Assembly: GCA_964452775.1 (NCBI GenBank)
Contig: CAYVQP010000077.1
Location: 1-18,216, forward strand
DNA from: JACKCB01 sp964452775
Lineage (GTDB): Bacteria > Chloroflexota > Anaerolineae > Promineifilales > Promineifilaceae
DNA: 18,216 nt
Reading direction: 5' to 3'
Numbering within the stretch: the first letter of the stretch is position 1; each line of letters begins with the position of its first letter. Position numbers and translations under genes: made by a program. This document shows positions 1 through 6,656 of the stretch, in pieces. The notes beneath the pieces are model-generated. The model was not told where the DNA came from and searched no databases. It saw only the letters and a program-made list of their open reading frames with translations.

Positions 1-597
1 GCTTACCGGCTTCCCGGTCGCCTGTTCCGGAGCCATGTATTCCGCCGTGCCCAACGCCCCGCCGCCGCTGTTGATCACTACGCTGCTGGCCAGCTCACTA
101 CCAGCCAGCAGTTTCGCCAACTCGAAATCGGTGAGCACCGGCCGGCCATCCTCCGCAAAGAGGATGTTCTGCGGCTTCACATCCCGGTGCACCAGGCCGC
201 GCTTGTGCGCGTAATCCAGCGCCGCCGCAATCGGCTCCAAAATGGCCAGCGCCTCTTCCAGCGAGAAGGGGCCATGGGCTTTCAGTCGCTGAGCCAGGTC
301 GCCCCCCGACAAATACTCCATCACCAGGTAAAGCTGCGACCCCTCCACCCCAAAATCATGCAGGGTGACTATGTTCACGTGGCTAAGTCGCGACGCTTCC
401 CTGGCGGTGGCGGAGAAGCGTTGGGCGAAAGCCGGCTCCTTCTGCACAATATTCGGGTCCAGCAGCTTCACCGCTACATCCCGCTCCAGAGTCAGGTCCC
501 GCGCCTTCACCACCGTGGCAAAGCCGCCCTGGCCGATGACGTCGGTATCTTCTTCGTAGCGGTACCTGCCGGCCAGGCTAATTGTCTCGTTGCTCAC
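1..597 (-). CDS. Ser/Thr protein kinase, C-terminally truncated by window edge
   Basis: Eukaryotic-like (Hanks-type) kinase predicted to phosphorylate Ser/Thr in the cytoplasm. The start is a GTG at 597, 15 bp after the SNase stop, with a GAGGA Shine-Dalgarno about 7 nt upstream. The 199 visible residues cover most of the kinase domain: glycine loop GQGGFATVV at 22-30, ATP-binding lysine in VAVK (K44), catalytic loop HRDVKPQN at 137-144, metal-binding aspartate D157, and the APE motif at 189-191. The usual DFG triplet reads DFE (157-159), which is unusual. It is a close paralog of the kinase at 8310-6657, sharing phrases such as EGSQLYLVM and KLLDP, so it may also carry a C-terminal sensor domain beyond the edge. 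It is the last visible gene of the co-directional run. The kinase family is clear; the substrate is unknown. Confidence 0.93.
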   Translation of the reverse strand, partial: MSNETISLAGRYRYEEDTDVIGQGGFATVVKARDLTLERDVAVKLLDPNIVQKEPAFAQRFSATAREASRLSHVNIVTLHDFGVEGSQLYLVMEYLSGGDLAQRLKAHGPFSLEEALAILEPIAAALDYAHKRGLVHRDVKPQNILFAEDGRPVLTDFELAKLLAGSELASSVVINSGGGALGTAEYMAPEQATGKPVS

Positions 598-612
598 GCG
601 CTCGTCCTCAAC

Positions 613-1476
613 TCAATCACCCAATGCTGCGCGCCACAGGCCGCGCCGGCTGCATCGCGCTTCTTCCTCCAGCCGGGCAAAGAGGGATGCCCGGCGGGTA
701 TCCGGCGACATGGGCAGCGCGTAGGCCAGCCCCTCGCGCACGAGCTGCGCGCCCACCAATCTATCCCCGGCATAGACGTGGCGCAGCAATCGCCCAAACC
801 GGTCGCGTTCGGAGCGCTCTTTTTCCAATCGCACCAGCCGGCCGGCGACCAGTTGCTCATTGCGCCGGTGCGCCTCGCGAGCAAACGCCTCGGGCGCGCC
901 GGACCAATCGTGCATTTCCGGCGCATCCATGCCGATGTAGCGCACCCGCTCCCCGCCGGCGATGACAATGGTGTCGCCGTCAATCACCCGTTCCACGCGC
1001 ACCAGGCCGGCGATCTCGGCTGCCGGGCGATAGCGCACCGGCGGCAGCGCCTGCTCCATCAACGCCCGCTCCATGAGCGCCTGCATTGCCGACAGATGAG
1101 CCAGCTCTACGCCCTCTCGCGTTTGGGCCGCTTCAATGTCACGCAGGATGGCCGGCCAGTTCAGCTTCTCCAGCAATCCATTTGCGCGGGCCGCCTCGCG
1201 CAGGGCGGCGCTCTCCCGCAACCAGAGCACCTGATTGACCAGCAGCAGTTGCCTGCCGATCAGCGCCCGTCGCCGGTCCAGCCCGGCCAGCTCGTGATGC
1301 ACGGTCTGCACCTGCCGGGCCAGGATTCGCTGCTGCGTAATCGAGGCCGCCTGACGACCGGCTACCAGCAGCGTTTGCCGGCGACGTTTTGCCGCCGCCT
1401 CTTCCTCCGCCAGCGCCTGATCGCGCCGCTGCAGGGTGAGCCGCAAACCATGCAGGCGAGTGAAATCCACGCTCAT
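613..1476 (-). CDS. Coiled-coil protein with C-terminal staphylococcal nuclease (SNase/TNase) domain
   Basis: 287 aa. Residues 1-150 are charged and helical, probably coiled coil; residues 157-285 form an SNase-like OB-fold. Nuclease key residues are all present: D168 in IDGDT, R179, D184 and E187 in the DAPE motif (matching R35, D40 and E43 of S. aureus nuclease), and R229 in DRFGR (matching R87). An active Ca2+-dependent phosphodiesterase on DNA or RNA is therefore plausible. No signal peptide is visible, unlike secreted thermonucleases, so it should act in the cytoplasm. The ATG overlaps the preceding stop as ATGA (1473-1476), implying translational coupling with the gapped helical gene; the second kinase follows 15 bp later. 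The N-terminal helical region has no family I recognise and may bind the neighbouring helical protein. Nuclease family is confident; role in the locus is inference. Confidence 0.9.
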   Translation of the reverse strand: MSVDFTRLHGLRLTLQRRDQALAEEEAAAKRRRQTLLVAGRQAASITQQRILARQVQTVHHELAGLDRRRALIGRQLLLVNQVLWLRESAALREAARANGLLEKLNWPAILRDIEAAQTREGVELAHLSAMQALMERALMEQALPPVRYRPAAEIAGLVRVERVIDGDTIVIAGGERVRYIGMDAPEMHDWSGAPEAFAREAHRRNEQLVAGRLVRLEKERSERDRFGRLLRHVYAGDRLVGAQLVREGLAYALPMSPDTRRASLFARLEEEARCSRRGLWRAALGD

Positions 1477-2118
1477 CCGGCCCCCTGTGCGCCTCGGCGG
1501 CGGACCCGCTCCTTCAGCGCCCGCCAGCGCCCGGCCACCCGCTCCTTCAATTGGCGCAGCGGCATTTCGACCTCCACACCGACATCCAGCCGGTAGCTGA
1601 GCAGGAAGGGGATGAGCGGGATGGACAGCTCCAGCTTGCTCTGAATCTCCAGCTCGCTTTCCACCGTGGCGCGCATGTCATCCAGCGCCAGGGCCAACAT
1701 CGGCTCCTGCTGCGTGGTCGCCGGCCCGAGGAGCGCGATCGCCTGCCGGATGTCAACCATCCATTGCGCCACTTCCGCATCAGACAGGCGCCGGGCGCGA
1801 ATCGCGACCATGATCTCGCGCACCGCCTCCTGCTCCAGCTTGTCCAGCTGCTGGTAGAGCAGGGCAAAGCCCCGGCGCACATCTGCGTGCAGCGCCGCCT
1901 GCCCGGCGAGGAGATAATCCAGCCGCTGTTCCAGGACGTCCAGGCGAGCGATCAGCTCCGGCGGCAAATCCGCCCAGATGGGCCGGGGAGCGATGGGCTG
2001 CCGGTCGNNNNNNNNNNNNNNNNNNNNNNNNNNNNNNNNNNNNNNNNNNNNNNNNNNNNNNNNNNNNNNNNNNNNNNNNNNNNNNNNNNNNNNNNNNNNN
2101 NNNNNNNCTGAGGGTCAT
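1473..2118 (-). CDS. Helical protein of unknown function, interrupted by assembly gap
   Basis: The ATG at 2118 overlaps the TGA of the upstream SPFH gene (ATGA, 2115-2118). Only three codons (MTL) are readable before 100 N. On the left side the frame that leads to the stop at 1473 is already open at the gap edge (reading DRQPIAPRPIWADLPPEL), so the gene very likely spans the gap; the apparent frame mismatch means only that the gap length is not real. A TTG at 1967 is possible as a start but unnecessary. The visible part is about 178 aa: an amphipathic helical region (LEQRLDYLLAGQAAL; LLYQQLDKLEQEAV), then a hydrophobic stretch with PLIPFLLSYRLDVGVEVEM, then a basic tail. It resembles helical accessory segments I associate with regulatory or effector-linked Chloroflexota proteins, but I cannot name a family. 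It is coupled at both ends, by -4 overlaps to the SPFH and SNase genes. Confidence 0.75.
2008..2107. other. Assembly gap (100 N)
   Basis: Exactly 100 consecutive N, the conventional placeholder for a scaffold gap of unknown size. It falls inside a gene, and the frames on its two sides do not match, so the true length differs from 100 (or the two sides are separate genes). Nothing within it can be annotated. Confidence 0.99.
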
Positions 2119-4502
2119 GATCCCGTCCCTCGCGCCGGCCCGCCGCCGCGTAGCTGGTGCCGGCAGTTGGGGCAGAAGTTGGCCTCGGCCGAGACGAACT
2201 CATTGCAGTTTGGGCAGCGCAACCGCTCGCCGGCGGCGGGCGTCCCGCTTGCGCTGCCGCTGCTGACCTGGCCGGAGCCGGTGACAATGATCGGTTGCTG
2301 GGCGCCGCCGCCCTGGGCGACGCCGCTTGTGGCATCGCGTTGGGCATCCACCGCCTTGCCCATCATCCGCTCCTGCCGGTCGCCCTGCTCACGCATGATG
2401 CGTTCCTGCTGGTCACCATGCTCGCGCATTAGACGCTCCAGCCGATCTGACTCCCGCCGCGCCTGGTCAGTTATTTCGCCGCTCTGCCTCAAAAGCCGTT
2501 CGTACAACTCAACCCGTTCTGCGGTCAGCTTCTCGGCAGCGGCGGCGTTGGCGATTTCGGCCAGGGCTTTGCCGGCGTCGGCCGAATTGCTGGTCATGCT
2601 GGCCAGGATCTGCTGCTCGCTCATGCCGCTGTAGGTCTGCGTCTTCTGCAAATCCTGCAACAGCCGGGCGCGGTCGTTGTCGGGGGCCACAATGATAAGC
2701 TCCGCCGGAGACATGCCTTTCAGCTCGGCCATCCGGCTCAGGTCATATTCTTGGTCCTGCTTCTTCTCCGCCATGCGGCGCGCGGATTCGGCATCTTCCT
2801 TCTGCCGCTGCATGTCCAGCCGGCGTTGTTCGGCTTGCAAGTCCAAGTCCATATCGCGCTCTTTGACGCGCAGGCGCTGCTGCTCCTCTTCCTCCTTGAC
2901 GCGCACCTTCATCAGCTTCATCTTTTCCAGCAGCAAGATGCCCAGCTCCCCGTCGGCGCGATCCTGCTCGCGCTCCAGAGCCATGATCTCGACTTCGGTG
3001 CGCGCCTGCCGCAGGCGGATCTCCGTTTGCGTCTGCACATCCTGCCATTCACGCTCGCGCCGGCTGATATCATCGAGTTGCTGTTGCGACCGCTGAAACT
3101 CGGCGGCCCGCGCCTCCTGGTGCAGGGTGAACTCCTGGCGGACAATGGCCAGCGCCTGCTCGCCCTCCAGCCGGCGGCGGGTCATAGACAGCTCGTGCTC
3201 GAGCTCATCCGGCTCAAGTTCCTCTCGCTGCCGCAGGCGCAATTGGGCCAGCTCGTACTCGTTCTCCAACTCGATGCGGGCCAGGAAGTGGGCGCGATCC
3301 CGCTCGCGGTCGCTGATGGCGATTTCCCGCGCCCAGTCCCGGTCCTCCAGATCCCGGCGGCGCCGGCTCAGATCGTCATTATTGCGCCAGGAGAGCGTCT
3401 GCTGGAAGCGCTGCCATTCGTCATCGCTGATCAGCTTTTGGCGGTCGAAATCGCGCATCATCTGCAGCCGGGCCTGCGCGTCCTGCTGCTTCTGAAACTC
3501 CTCCGAGCGGGAGAGTTCGCGCCACTTGGCGCGCAGGGCCAGCCGCTGCTCAGCGTCCTTCAGCCGCTCCGTCTCCTCCGCCATCTCCTGCCGGCGCTTC
3601 TCGGTGAGGGCGGCGAATAGTGGTCGCCGGCCGGCAATATCTGCCTCCGCCTCAGAAGTCTGGAGCAGATATTCCTCCAGCTTGCCCTGGATCTCCGCCT
3701 GGTGGCGGACGGTGTACTCCAACGTGCGCAGTTGGACCAGCTCCAGTCCATGCCGCTCCAGGGAATCTCGGAGCAGGAGTTCCAGGGTCTGCTGCAATAG
3801 TCCTCGTTCCACAGCGCCGGCCTGAATCTCGGCCGCGGTGCGATTGCCGATGCGCTCGCGCAGGATGTCTTCCAACTCCGGCTGCAGCAGGTCATGCAGA
3901 TCATCCTGGGTGAAACGCACCCGGCTACGCAGCAGGGTCAGGTACAGTTTCAGCGGTTCGACGACGCGCACGACCAACCGCAAGCGCGTCCCGACTCGCA
4001 GTGGATCGCGGGAGAAGAAGGGCTGCAGGTCAAAGGATAGCTCGACCGGCTGGGTGTCTACGACGATGGCCGCCCGCCGGTAGGCGCTGCGGGTGAGCAG
4101 CAGGCGCTCGATGCGGTCTTTCATGTTCTCCAGCGTATAGCGGCCCGGCCCCTGCACGTCCTGCGTCTCACCGTCGTCAATGATGATCGCCTGCGTGCCG
4201 GGGTCAGTGATCAGGCGCTGGGTCCAGGCGCCGGACAGGTCTTCCGGCTCAATGCGCACCGCCAACGCGTTGGCCGGACGCTGCCAGCGGTTTTCGCGCA
4301 TCTCCGGCGCGACCGCCGCGGCCACCGGCGCGCTGCAGTTGGGGCAGAACTTGCTGTCCGCCGGGATCATCGCCCGGCAGTTGCCGCATTCGATGTCCGC
4401 GCCGGGCTGCGGCGTGCCGCATTCCGGGCAATAGCGGTGCTTCTTATCAATTCGCGCGCCGCAATTGGCGCAGGTACGGGTAGTCAGGCCGGGAATGTGC
4501 AT
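2115..4502 (-). CDS. SPFH/band-7-like protein with N-terminal double zinc ribbon, long coiled coil and C-terminal zinc ribbon
   Basis: 795 aa. The N-terminus has two zinc ribbons (C11/C14/C25/C28 and C39/C42/C53/C56). An SPFH (stomatin/flotillin)-type domain spans about 90-265, recognisable from IIIDDGETQDVQGPGRYTL and the following beta strands and helices. Residues 265 to about 720 form a very charged, nearly continuous coiled coil. A short degenerate repeat based on QERxMREQGD occurs near 700-730, then a Gly/Ser/Gln-rich linker, and a last zinc ribbon (C763/C766/C777/C780). No TM helix or signal peptide is seen. SPFH proteins oligomerise on membranes; the long coiled coil suggests a scaffold or cage, and the ribbons suggest binding to partners or nucleic acid. 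The ATG is chosen with GGGAG 7 nt upstream. It follows the S23 gene by 43 bp and overlaps the next gene by 4 bp. SPFH assignment is by motif reading. Confidence 0.85.
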   Translation of the reverse strand: MHIPGLTTRTCANCGARIDKKHRYCPECGTPQPGADIECGNCRAMIPADSKFCPNCSAPVAAAVAPEMRENRWQRPANALAVRIEPEDLSGAWTQRLITDPGTQAIIIDDGETQDVQGPGRYTLENMKDRIERLLLTRSAYRRAAIVVDTQPVELSFDLQPFFSRDPLRVGTRLRLVVRVVEPLKLYLTLLRSRVRFTQDDLHDLLQPELEDILRERIGNRTAAEIQAGAVERGLLQQTLELLLRDSLERHGLELVQLRTLEYTVRHQAEIQGKLEEYLLQTSEAEADIAGRRPLFAALTEKRRQEMAEETERLKDAEQRLALRAKWRELSRSEEFQKQQDAQARLQMMRDFDRQKLISDDEWQRFQQTLSWRNNDDLSRRRRDLEDRDWAREIAISDRERDRAHFLARIELENEYELAQLRLRQREELEPDELEHELSMTRRRLEGEQALAIVRQEFTLHQEARAAEFQRSQQQLDDISRREREWQDVQTQTEIRLRQARTEVEIMALEREQDRADGELGILLLEKMKLMKVRVKEEEEQQRLRVKERDMDLDLQAEQRRLDMQRQKEDAESARRMAEKKQDQEYDLSRMAELKGMSPAELIIVAPDNDRARLLQDLQKTQTYSGMSEQQILASMTSNSADAGKALAEIANAAAAEKLTAERVELYERLLRQSGEITDQARRESDRLERLMREHGDQQERIMREQGDRQERMMGKAVDAQRDATSGVAQGGGAQQPIIVTGSGQVSSGSASGTPAAGERLRCPNCNEFVSAEANFCPNCRHQLRGGGPARGTGS

Positions 4503-4520
4503 CTTCTATCTCCCTTTCAA

Positions 4521-4550
4521 ATGATTAATACCGAACAAGCAATGATTAAT
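4521..4550. repeat. Direct repeat ATGATTAAT flanking 3' end of the S23 gene
   Basis: Two exact copies of ATGATTAAT (4521-4529 and 4542-4550) lie 12 bp apart, one overlapping the S23 stop codon and one in the spacer before the next gene. Local composition is strongly AT-rich compared with the rest of the window. Together with the heptamer array on the other side of the gene they bracket the S23 unit. Confidence 0.7.
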
Positions 4551-4911
4551 TGTTATTGGAGAGGTTGGCGCGAGCGGTTTGGATGCTGGCGCCGATGACG
4601 CGGCAAAGCTCATTGTTCTCGCTCAGAAGCCCATCCAGCCTTTCTCGCGGCAACAGATCGCTGCGCACGACGATGGTCAGCCAAACGCGCGTCTCGTTGA
4701 GCTCCCTCAACACGATCTTTAGTTTGTGCACGAAATCTCTTCTGCTCTCCGCGCTGCGCGCCTCAGCATAGTTTGGGGCCGGCGACGTACCTGAACGGAG
4801 CAATTGCCCGCAAATGTGCTGTGTAGCCGGCGAGTCCGGCATCGCCTGAGCGACCTTGATCACCCGCACGGCAAAATCAACCAGCCGCTCCTCAATATCA
4901 TCGCCCTTCAT
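4546..4911 (-). CDS. Four-helix bundle protein, S23/TIGR02436 (Avd-like) family
   Basis: 121 aa from the ATG at 4911, preceded by GAGGGG; the in-frame GTG at 4923 is less likely. The sequence shows the S23 family pattern: DFAVRVIKVAQAMP in helix 1, the conserved QLLRSGTSPAPNYAEARSAE stretch, a DFVHKLKIVLRELNET helix, and a final helix ending in Asn residues. This family includes proteins encoded in 23S rRNA intervening sequences and Avd, the basic accessory protein of diversity-generating retroelements; standalone members usually have no known function. Its flanks are AT-rich (heptamer array at 4933-4981 upstream, two ATGATTAAT copies at 4521-4529 and 4542-4550 downstream), unlike the GC-rich neighbours, which suggests insertion into the operon. 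A possible Avd-type role is discussed with the variable region at 6699-6774, but no reverse transcriptase is visible here. Confidence 0.9.
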   Translation of the reverse strand: MKGDDIEERLVDFAVRVIKVAQAMPDSPATQHICGQLLRSGTSPAPNYAEARSAESRRDFVHKLKIVLRELNETRVWLTIVVRSDLLPRERLDGLLSENNELCRVIGASIQTARANLSNNN

Positions 4912-4932
4912 CGCACCCCTCACTCACCAATG

Positions 4933-4981
4933 TTTATTGTTTATTGTCTATTGTCTATTGATCATTAACCATTATTCACCG
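4933..4981. repeat. Degenerate 7-bp tandem repeat array (seven units) upstream of the S23 gene
   Basis: On the plus strand seven 7-mers follow in perfect phase: TTTATTG twice, TCTATTG twice, ATCATTA, ACCATTA and TTCACCG. The array covers the 3' end of the SPFH-like membrane gene (its stop is at 4965-4967), so that protein's last residues are encoded by repeat sequence. The AT-rich heptamers contrast with the GC-rich surroundings. A CTCACCA lies at 4923-4929, and related TTCACCA/CTCACCA units occur at the right end of the window in the opposite orientation. Confidence 0.8.
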
Positions 4982-6545
4982 GCGTCCGCAAAAACCGCGC
5001 CCTGGCATTAAACGCATGCTCCAGCTCCGTCAATTCCACCTCCAGCGCCGTCAGGTCAGCCGGCGCGTACTCATCCTTGATCGCCTGCACCAACAACTTC
5101 TGCGCGGCGTCGTCAATGCGGTTCATGTGCAGCATCAACGCCTCATCATAGCTCAGCATGGCGACCAGCTCGGCGGCGCTGACGTGCGCTTTGGTCAGGT
5201 AGGGTGGCCGCGCCGTTTGCGCCTGACCCATTGGCCCCTTCATTCGTTCCACGCGCTTCTCCACCTTACCCACGGCAGAAGCCTCATCATCATGCTTGTG
5301 ATCGGCTATTGTCAGCCGGGCATCTCTTAGCTTCTTTTGCACCGCCTGCAAGCCCGACTTAAGCTGTTCGCGCACCAGTGCATCCGCCCGCTGCCGGTCG
5401 CCCTGGGAGAGCAGGTCCAGCGCGCCCATTACCCGCTGATTGAGCAGCCGGCGGCGGGTGCGCAGCTCATACCAGGCAGTGGAGATAATCAGCAGCATGA
5501 GGCTGACGCCGGAGATGAGCGCGCTGAACACCGTGTAGTCCCGCTCCGGGTCATCCGGCGGCAACAGGCTGAGTGAATAGATGATCAGCCCCAACGAAAT
5601 GATCCCCAGCACAATACGCAGCGGCCCAATCCAATGCAGCCAGCCCGGCTCCGATTCGGCCAGCGGCGGGGCGGGCGCAGAAGCGCCCAATCGCTCGCTG
5701 CGCCGGGCCAGCTCGGCCGCCAGCCGGCTCTGCTCAAGCTCACGCAGCACCCGGCCGACCTGCGCCGGCTCCTCGCCCGCCTGCGCGACCGCCTCTGCCA
5801 GGCCCGGCAGGCCGAACTCCGCCTCCAGCTGGCTGACGAACTCCTGCATCTGCGCCGCGCCGGCCAGCTTGTCCATCTGCCGGTCCTGCGCGATGCGGCG
5901 TAGCTCGTTCTCCAGCGCCGCCATCTGCTGCGCTTCTTCGACCAGCGCCGGCGCGGGACGAACGGACAGATTGTCTATGGCGGACACGTCCAGCCCGAGC
6001 GCGGCGACCGCCTTCGGCAGCTTATCGCGCAGGGCGGTCAGCATTTGCCCGCGCCGGGAATCCAGGTCGGCGGCGGCATAGTCGCTCACGATTGGGGCCA
6101 GGATTTCGCCCGCCGCCTGGGCCAGCGCCGTCTGCAGGTCGAACGTGCTCACCTGCCCGGCCCGCTCCAGAAAGGCGGCGTAGAATGGCACCGGCGTGGC
6201 GATCCGCGCCTGCGCCTGAAAGCGCACTTCTACCAGCTCGCGGTCTCCCGCCAGCCGGCGGACGGTGACCAGCAGGCTGAGCGGCGTGGCCGGCAGCAGG
6301 ACATAGGTCCAGCGAAGCGCCTGCCCGTTGAGCAACGACCAGGGGCCGGCGACGGTGTGCACGCCGGGCTTGTACAGGCGCGTCTCCCGCCCCGGGCCGC
6401 TGACCAGCGCTACCTGGTGCGGCCCGACGGTCAGCCGCTTGCTCGCCCAGCCGGGGAGGTCGGCGACCAGGCGCAGCCGGGCGAGTGCGGCTTGCGGGTC
6501 AAGAGGATTGGTATCTTGGGAGCCGGTCAGGTTGTAATCGCTCAC
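4965..6545 (-). CDS. SPFH/band-7-like membrane protein with two central TM helices
   Basis: 526 aa from a GTG at 6545, chosen because GGAGGA lies about 6 nt upstream. Residues about 35-200 resemble an SPFH core (LTVGPHQVALVSGPGRETRL, then KPGVHTVAGP, beta-rich, then helices with VSAIDNLSVRPAPALVEEA). A helical region follows at 200-285, then a hairpin of two TM helices (about 305-328 and 337-358) joined by a short polar loop. The C-terminal half is helical and hydrophilic (about 360-520). The protein is predicted to sit in the membrane with both large domains on the same side, probably cytoplasmic as no signal peptide is seen. Unlike classical stomatins, the membrane segment is central rather than N-terminal. 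It is probably the membrane anchor for the locus. The last codons lie in a heptamer array, so the native C-terminus may have been altered. Confidence 0.82.
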   Translation of the reverse strand: MSDYNLTGSQDTNPLDPQAALARLRLVADLPGWASKRLTVGPHQVALVSGPGRETRLYKPGVHTVAGPWSLLNGQALRWTYVLLPATPLSLLVTVRRLAGDRELVEVRFQAQARIATPVPFYAAFLERAGQVSTFDLQTALAQAAGEILAPIVSDYAAADLDSRRGQMLTALRDKLPKAVAALGLDVSAIDNLSVRPAPALVEEAQQMAALENELRRIAQDRQMDKLAGAAQMQEFVSQLEAEFGLPGLAEAVAQAGEEPAQVGRVLRELEQSRLAAELARRSERLGASAPAPPLAESEPGWLHWIGPLRIVLGIISLGLIIYSLSLLPPDDPERDYTVFSALISGVSLMLLIISTAWYELRTRRRLLNQRVMGALDLLSQGDRQRADALVREQLKSGLQAVQKKLRDARLTIADHKHDDEASAVGKVEKRVERMKGPMGQAQTARPPYLTKAHVSAAELVAMLSYDEALMLHMNRIDDAAQKLLVQAIKDEYAPADLTALEVELTELEHAFNARARFLRTPVNNG

Positions 6546-6656
6546 CTTTTTCCTCCAAATACTGTTACGGGAGCCGGACGGCTGCCGGAAATTTTGCGGC
6601 GATCGCGCGCCGCGCGATGGCGGACTCCGCTACCGCTGCGCCGCCGGGAACAGAGA
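6546..6656 (-). other. Intergenic spacer with GC-rich hairpins downstream of the kinase-FGE gene
   Basis: The 111-bp spacer lies between the true (frameshift-corrected) stop of the kinase-FGE gene and the next GTG. It contains a perfect 7-bp stem with 3-nt loop at 6602-6618 (ATCGCGC, GCC loop, GCGCGAT on plus) and a smaller GCGG-AGT-CCGC stem just upstream on the transcript. No U-tract follows, so it is not an intrinsic terminator. Uncorrected reading of the kinase frame would run through this spacer to 6565, giving a spurious tail. Confidence 0.6.

Noticed and set aside
302..310. tRNA, rRNA or phage/transposase genes anywhere in the window
   Set aside because: No cloverleaf, rRNA-conserved segment, transposase, integrase or terminal inverted repeat of an insertion sequence was recognised on either strand.
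187..1596. Long open plus-strand frame of 469 codons
   Set aside because: It is antisense to a kinase with all motifs and to an SNase with all catalytic residues. The translation is rich in Arg/Gln/His/Pro with no domain; it is the usual shadow of GC-rich coding DNA. The same applies to the other long plus-strand frames, for example 2751-3620, 6045-6980, 6769-8019 and 11380-12333.
1780..2118. Minus-strand frame from 2118 continuing past the gap to 1780
   Set aside because: It relies on the 100-N gap having a true length. The frame ending at 1473 has sensible helical protein content and couples to the SNase gene, so the 1780 frame is a shadow.
4923..4965. S23 gene as an intervening sequence within rRNA
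   Set aside because: No rRNA sequence flanks it; both neighbours are protein-coding genes.
6565..6656. C-terminal extension of the kinase-FGE protein to 581 aa
   Set aside because: The tail arises only after the frame break at about 6750; the family-consistent ending in the neighbouring frame stops at 6657.
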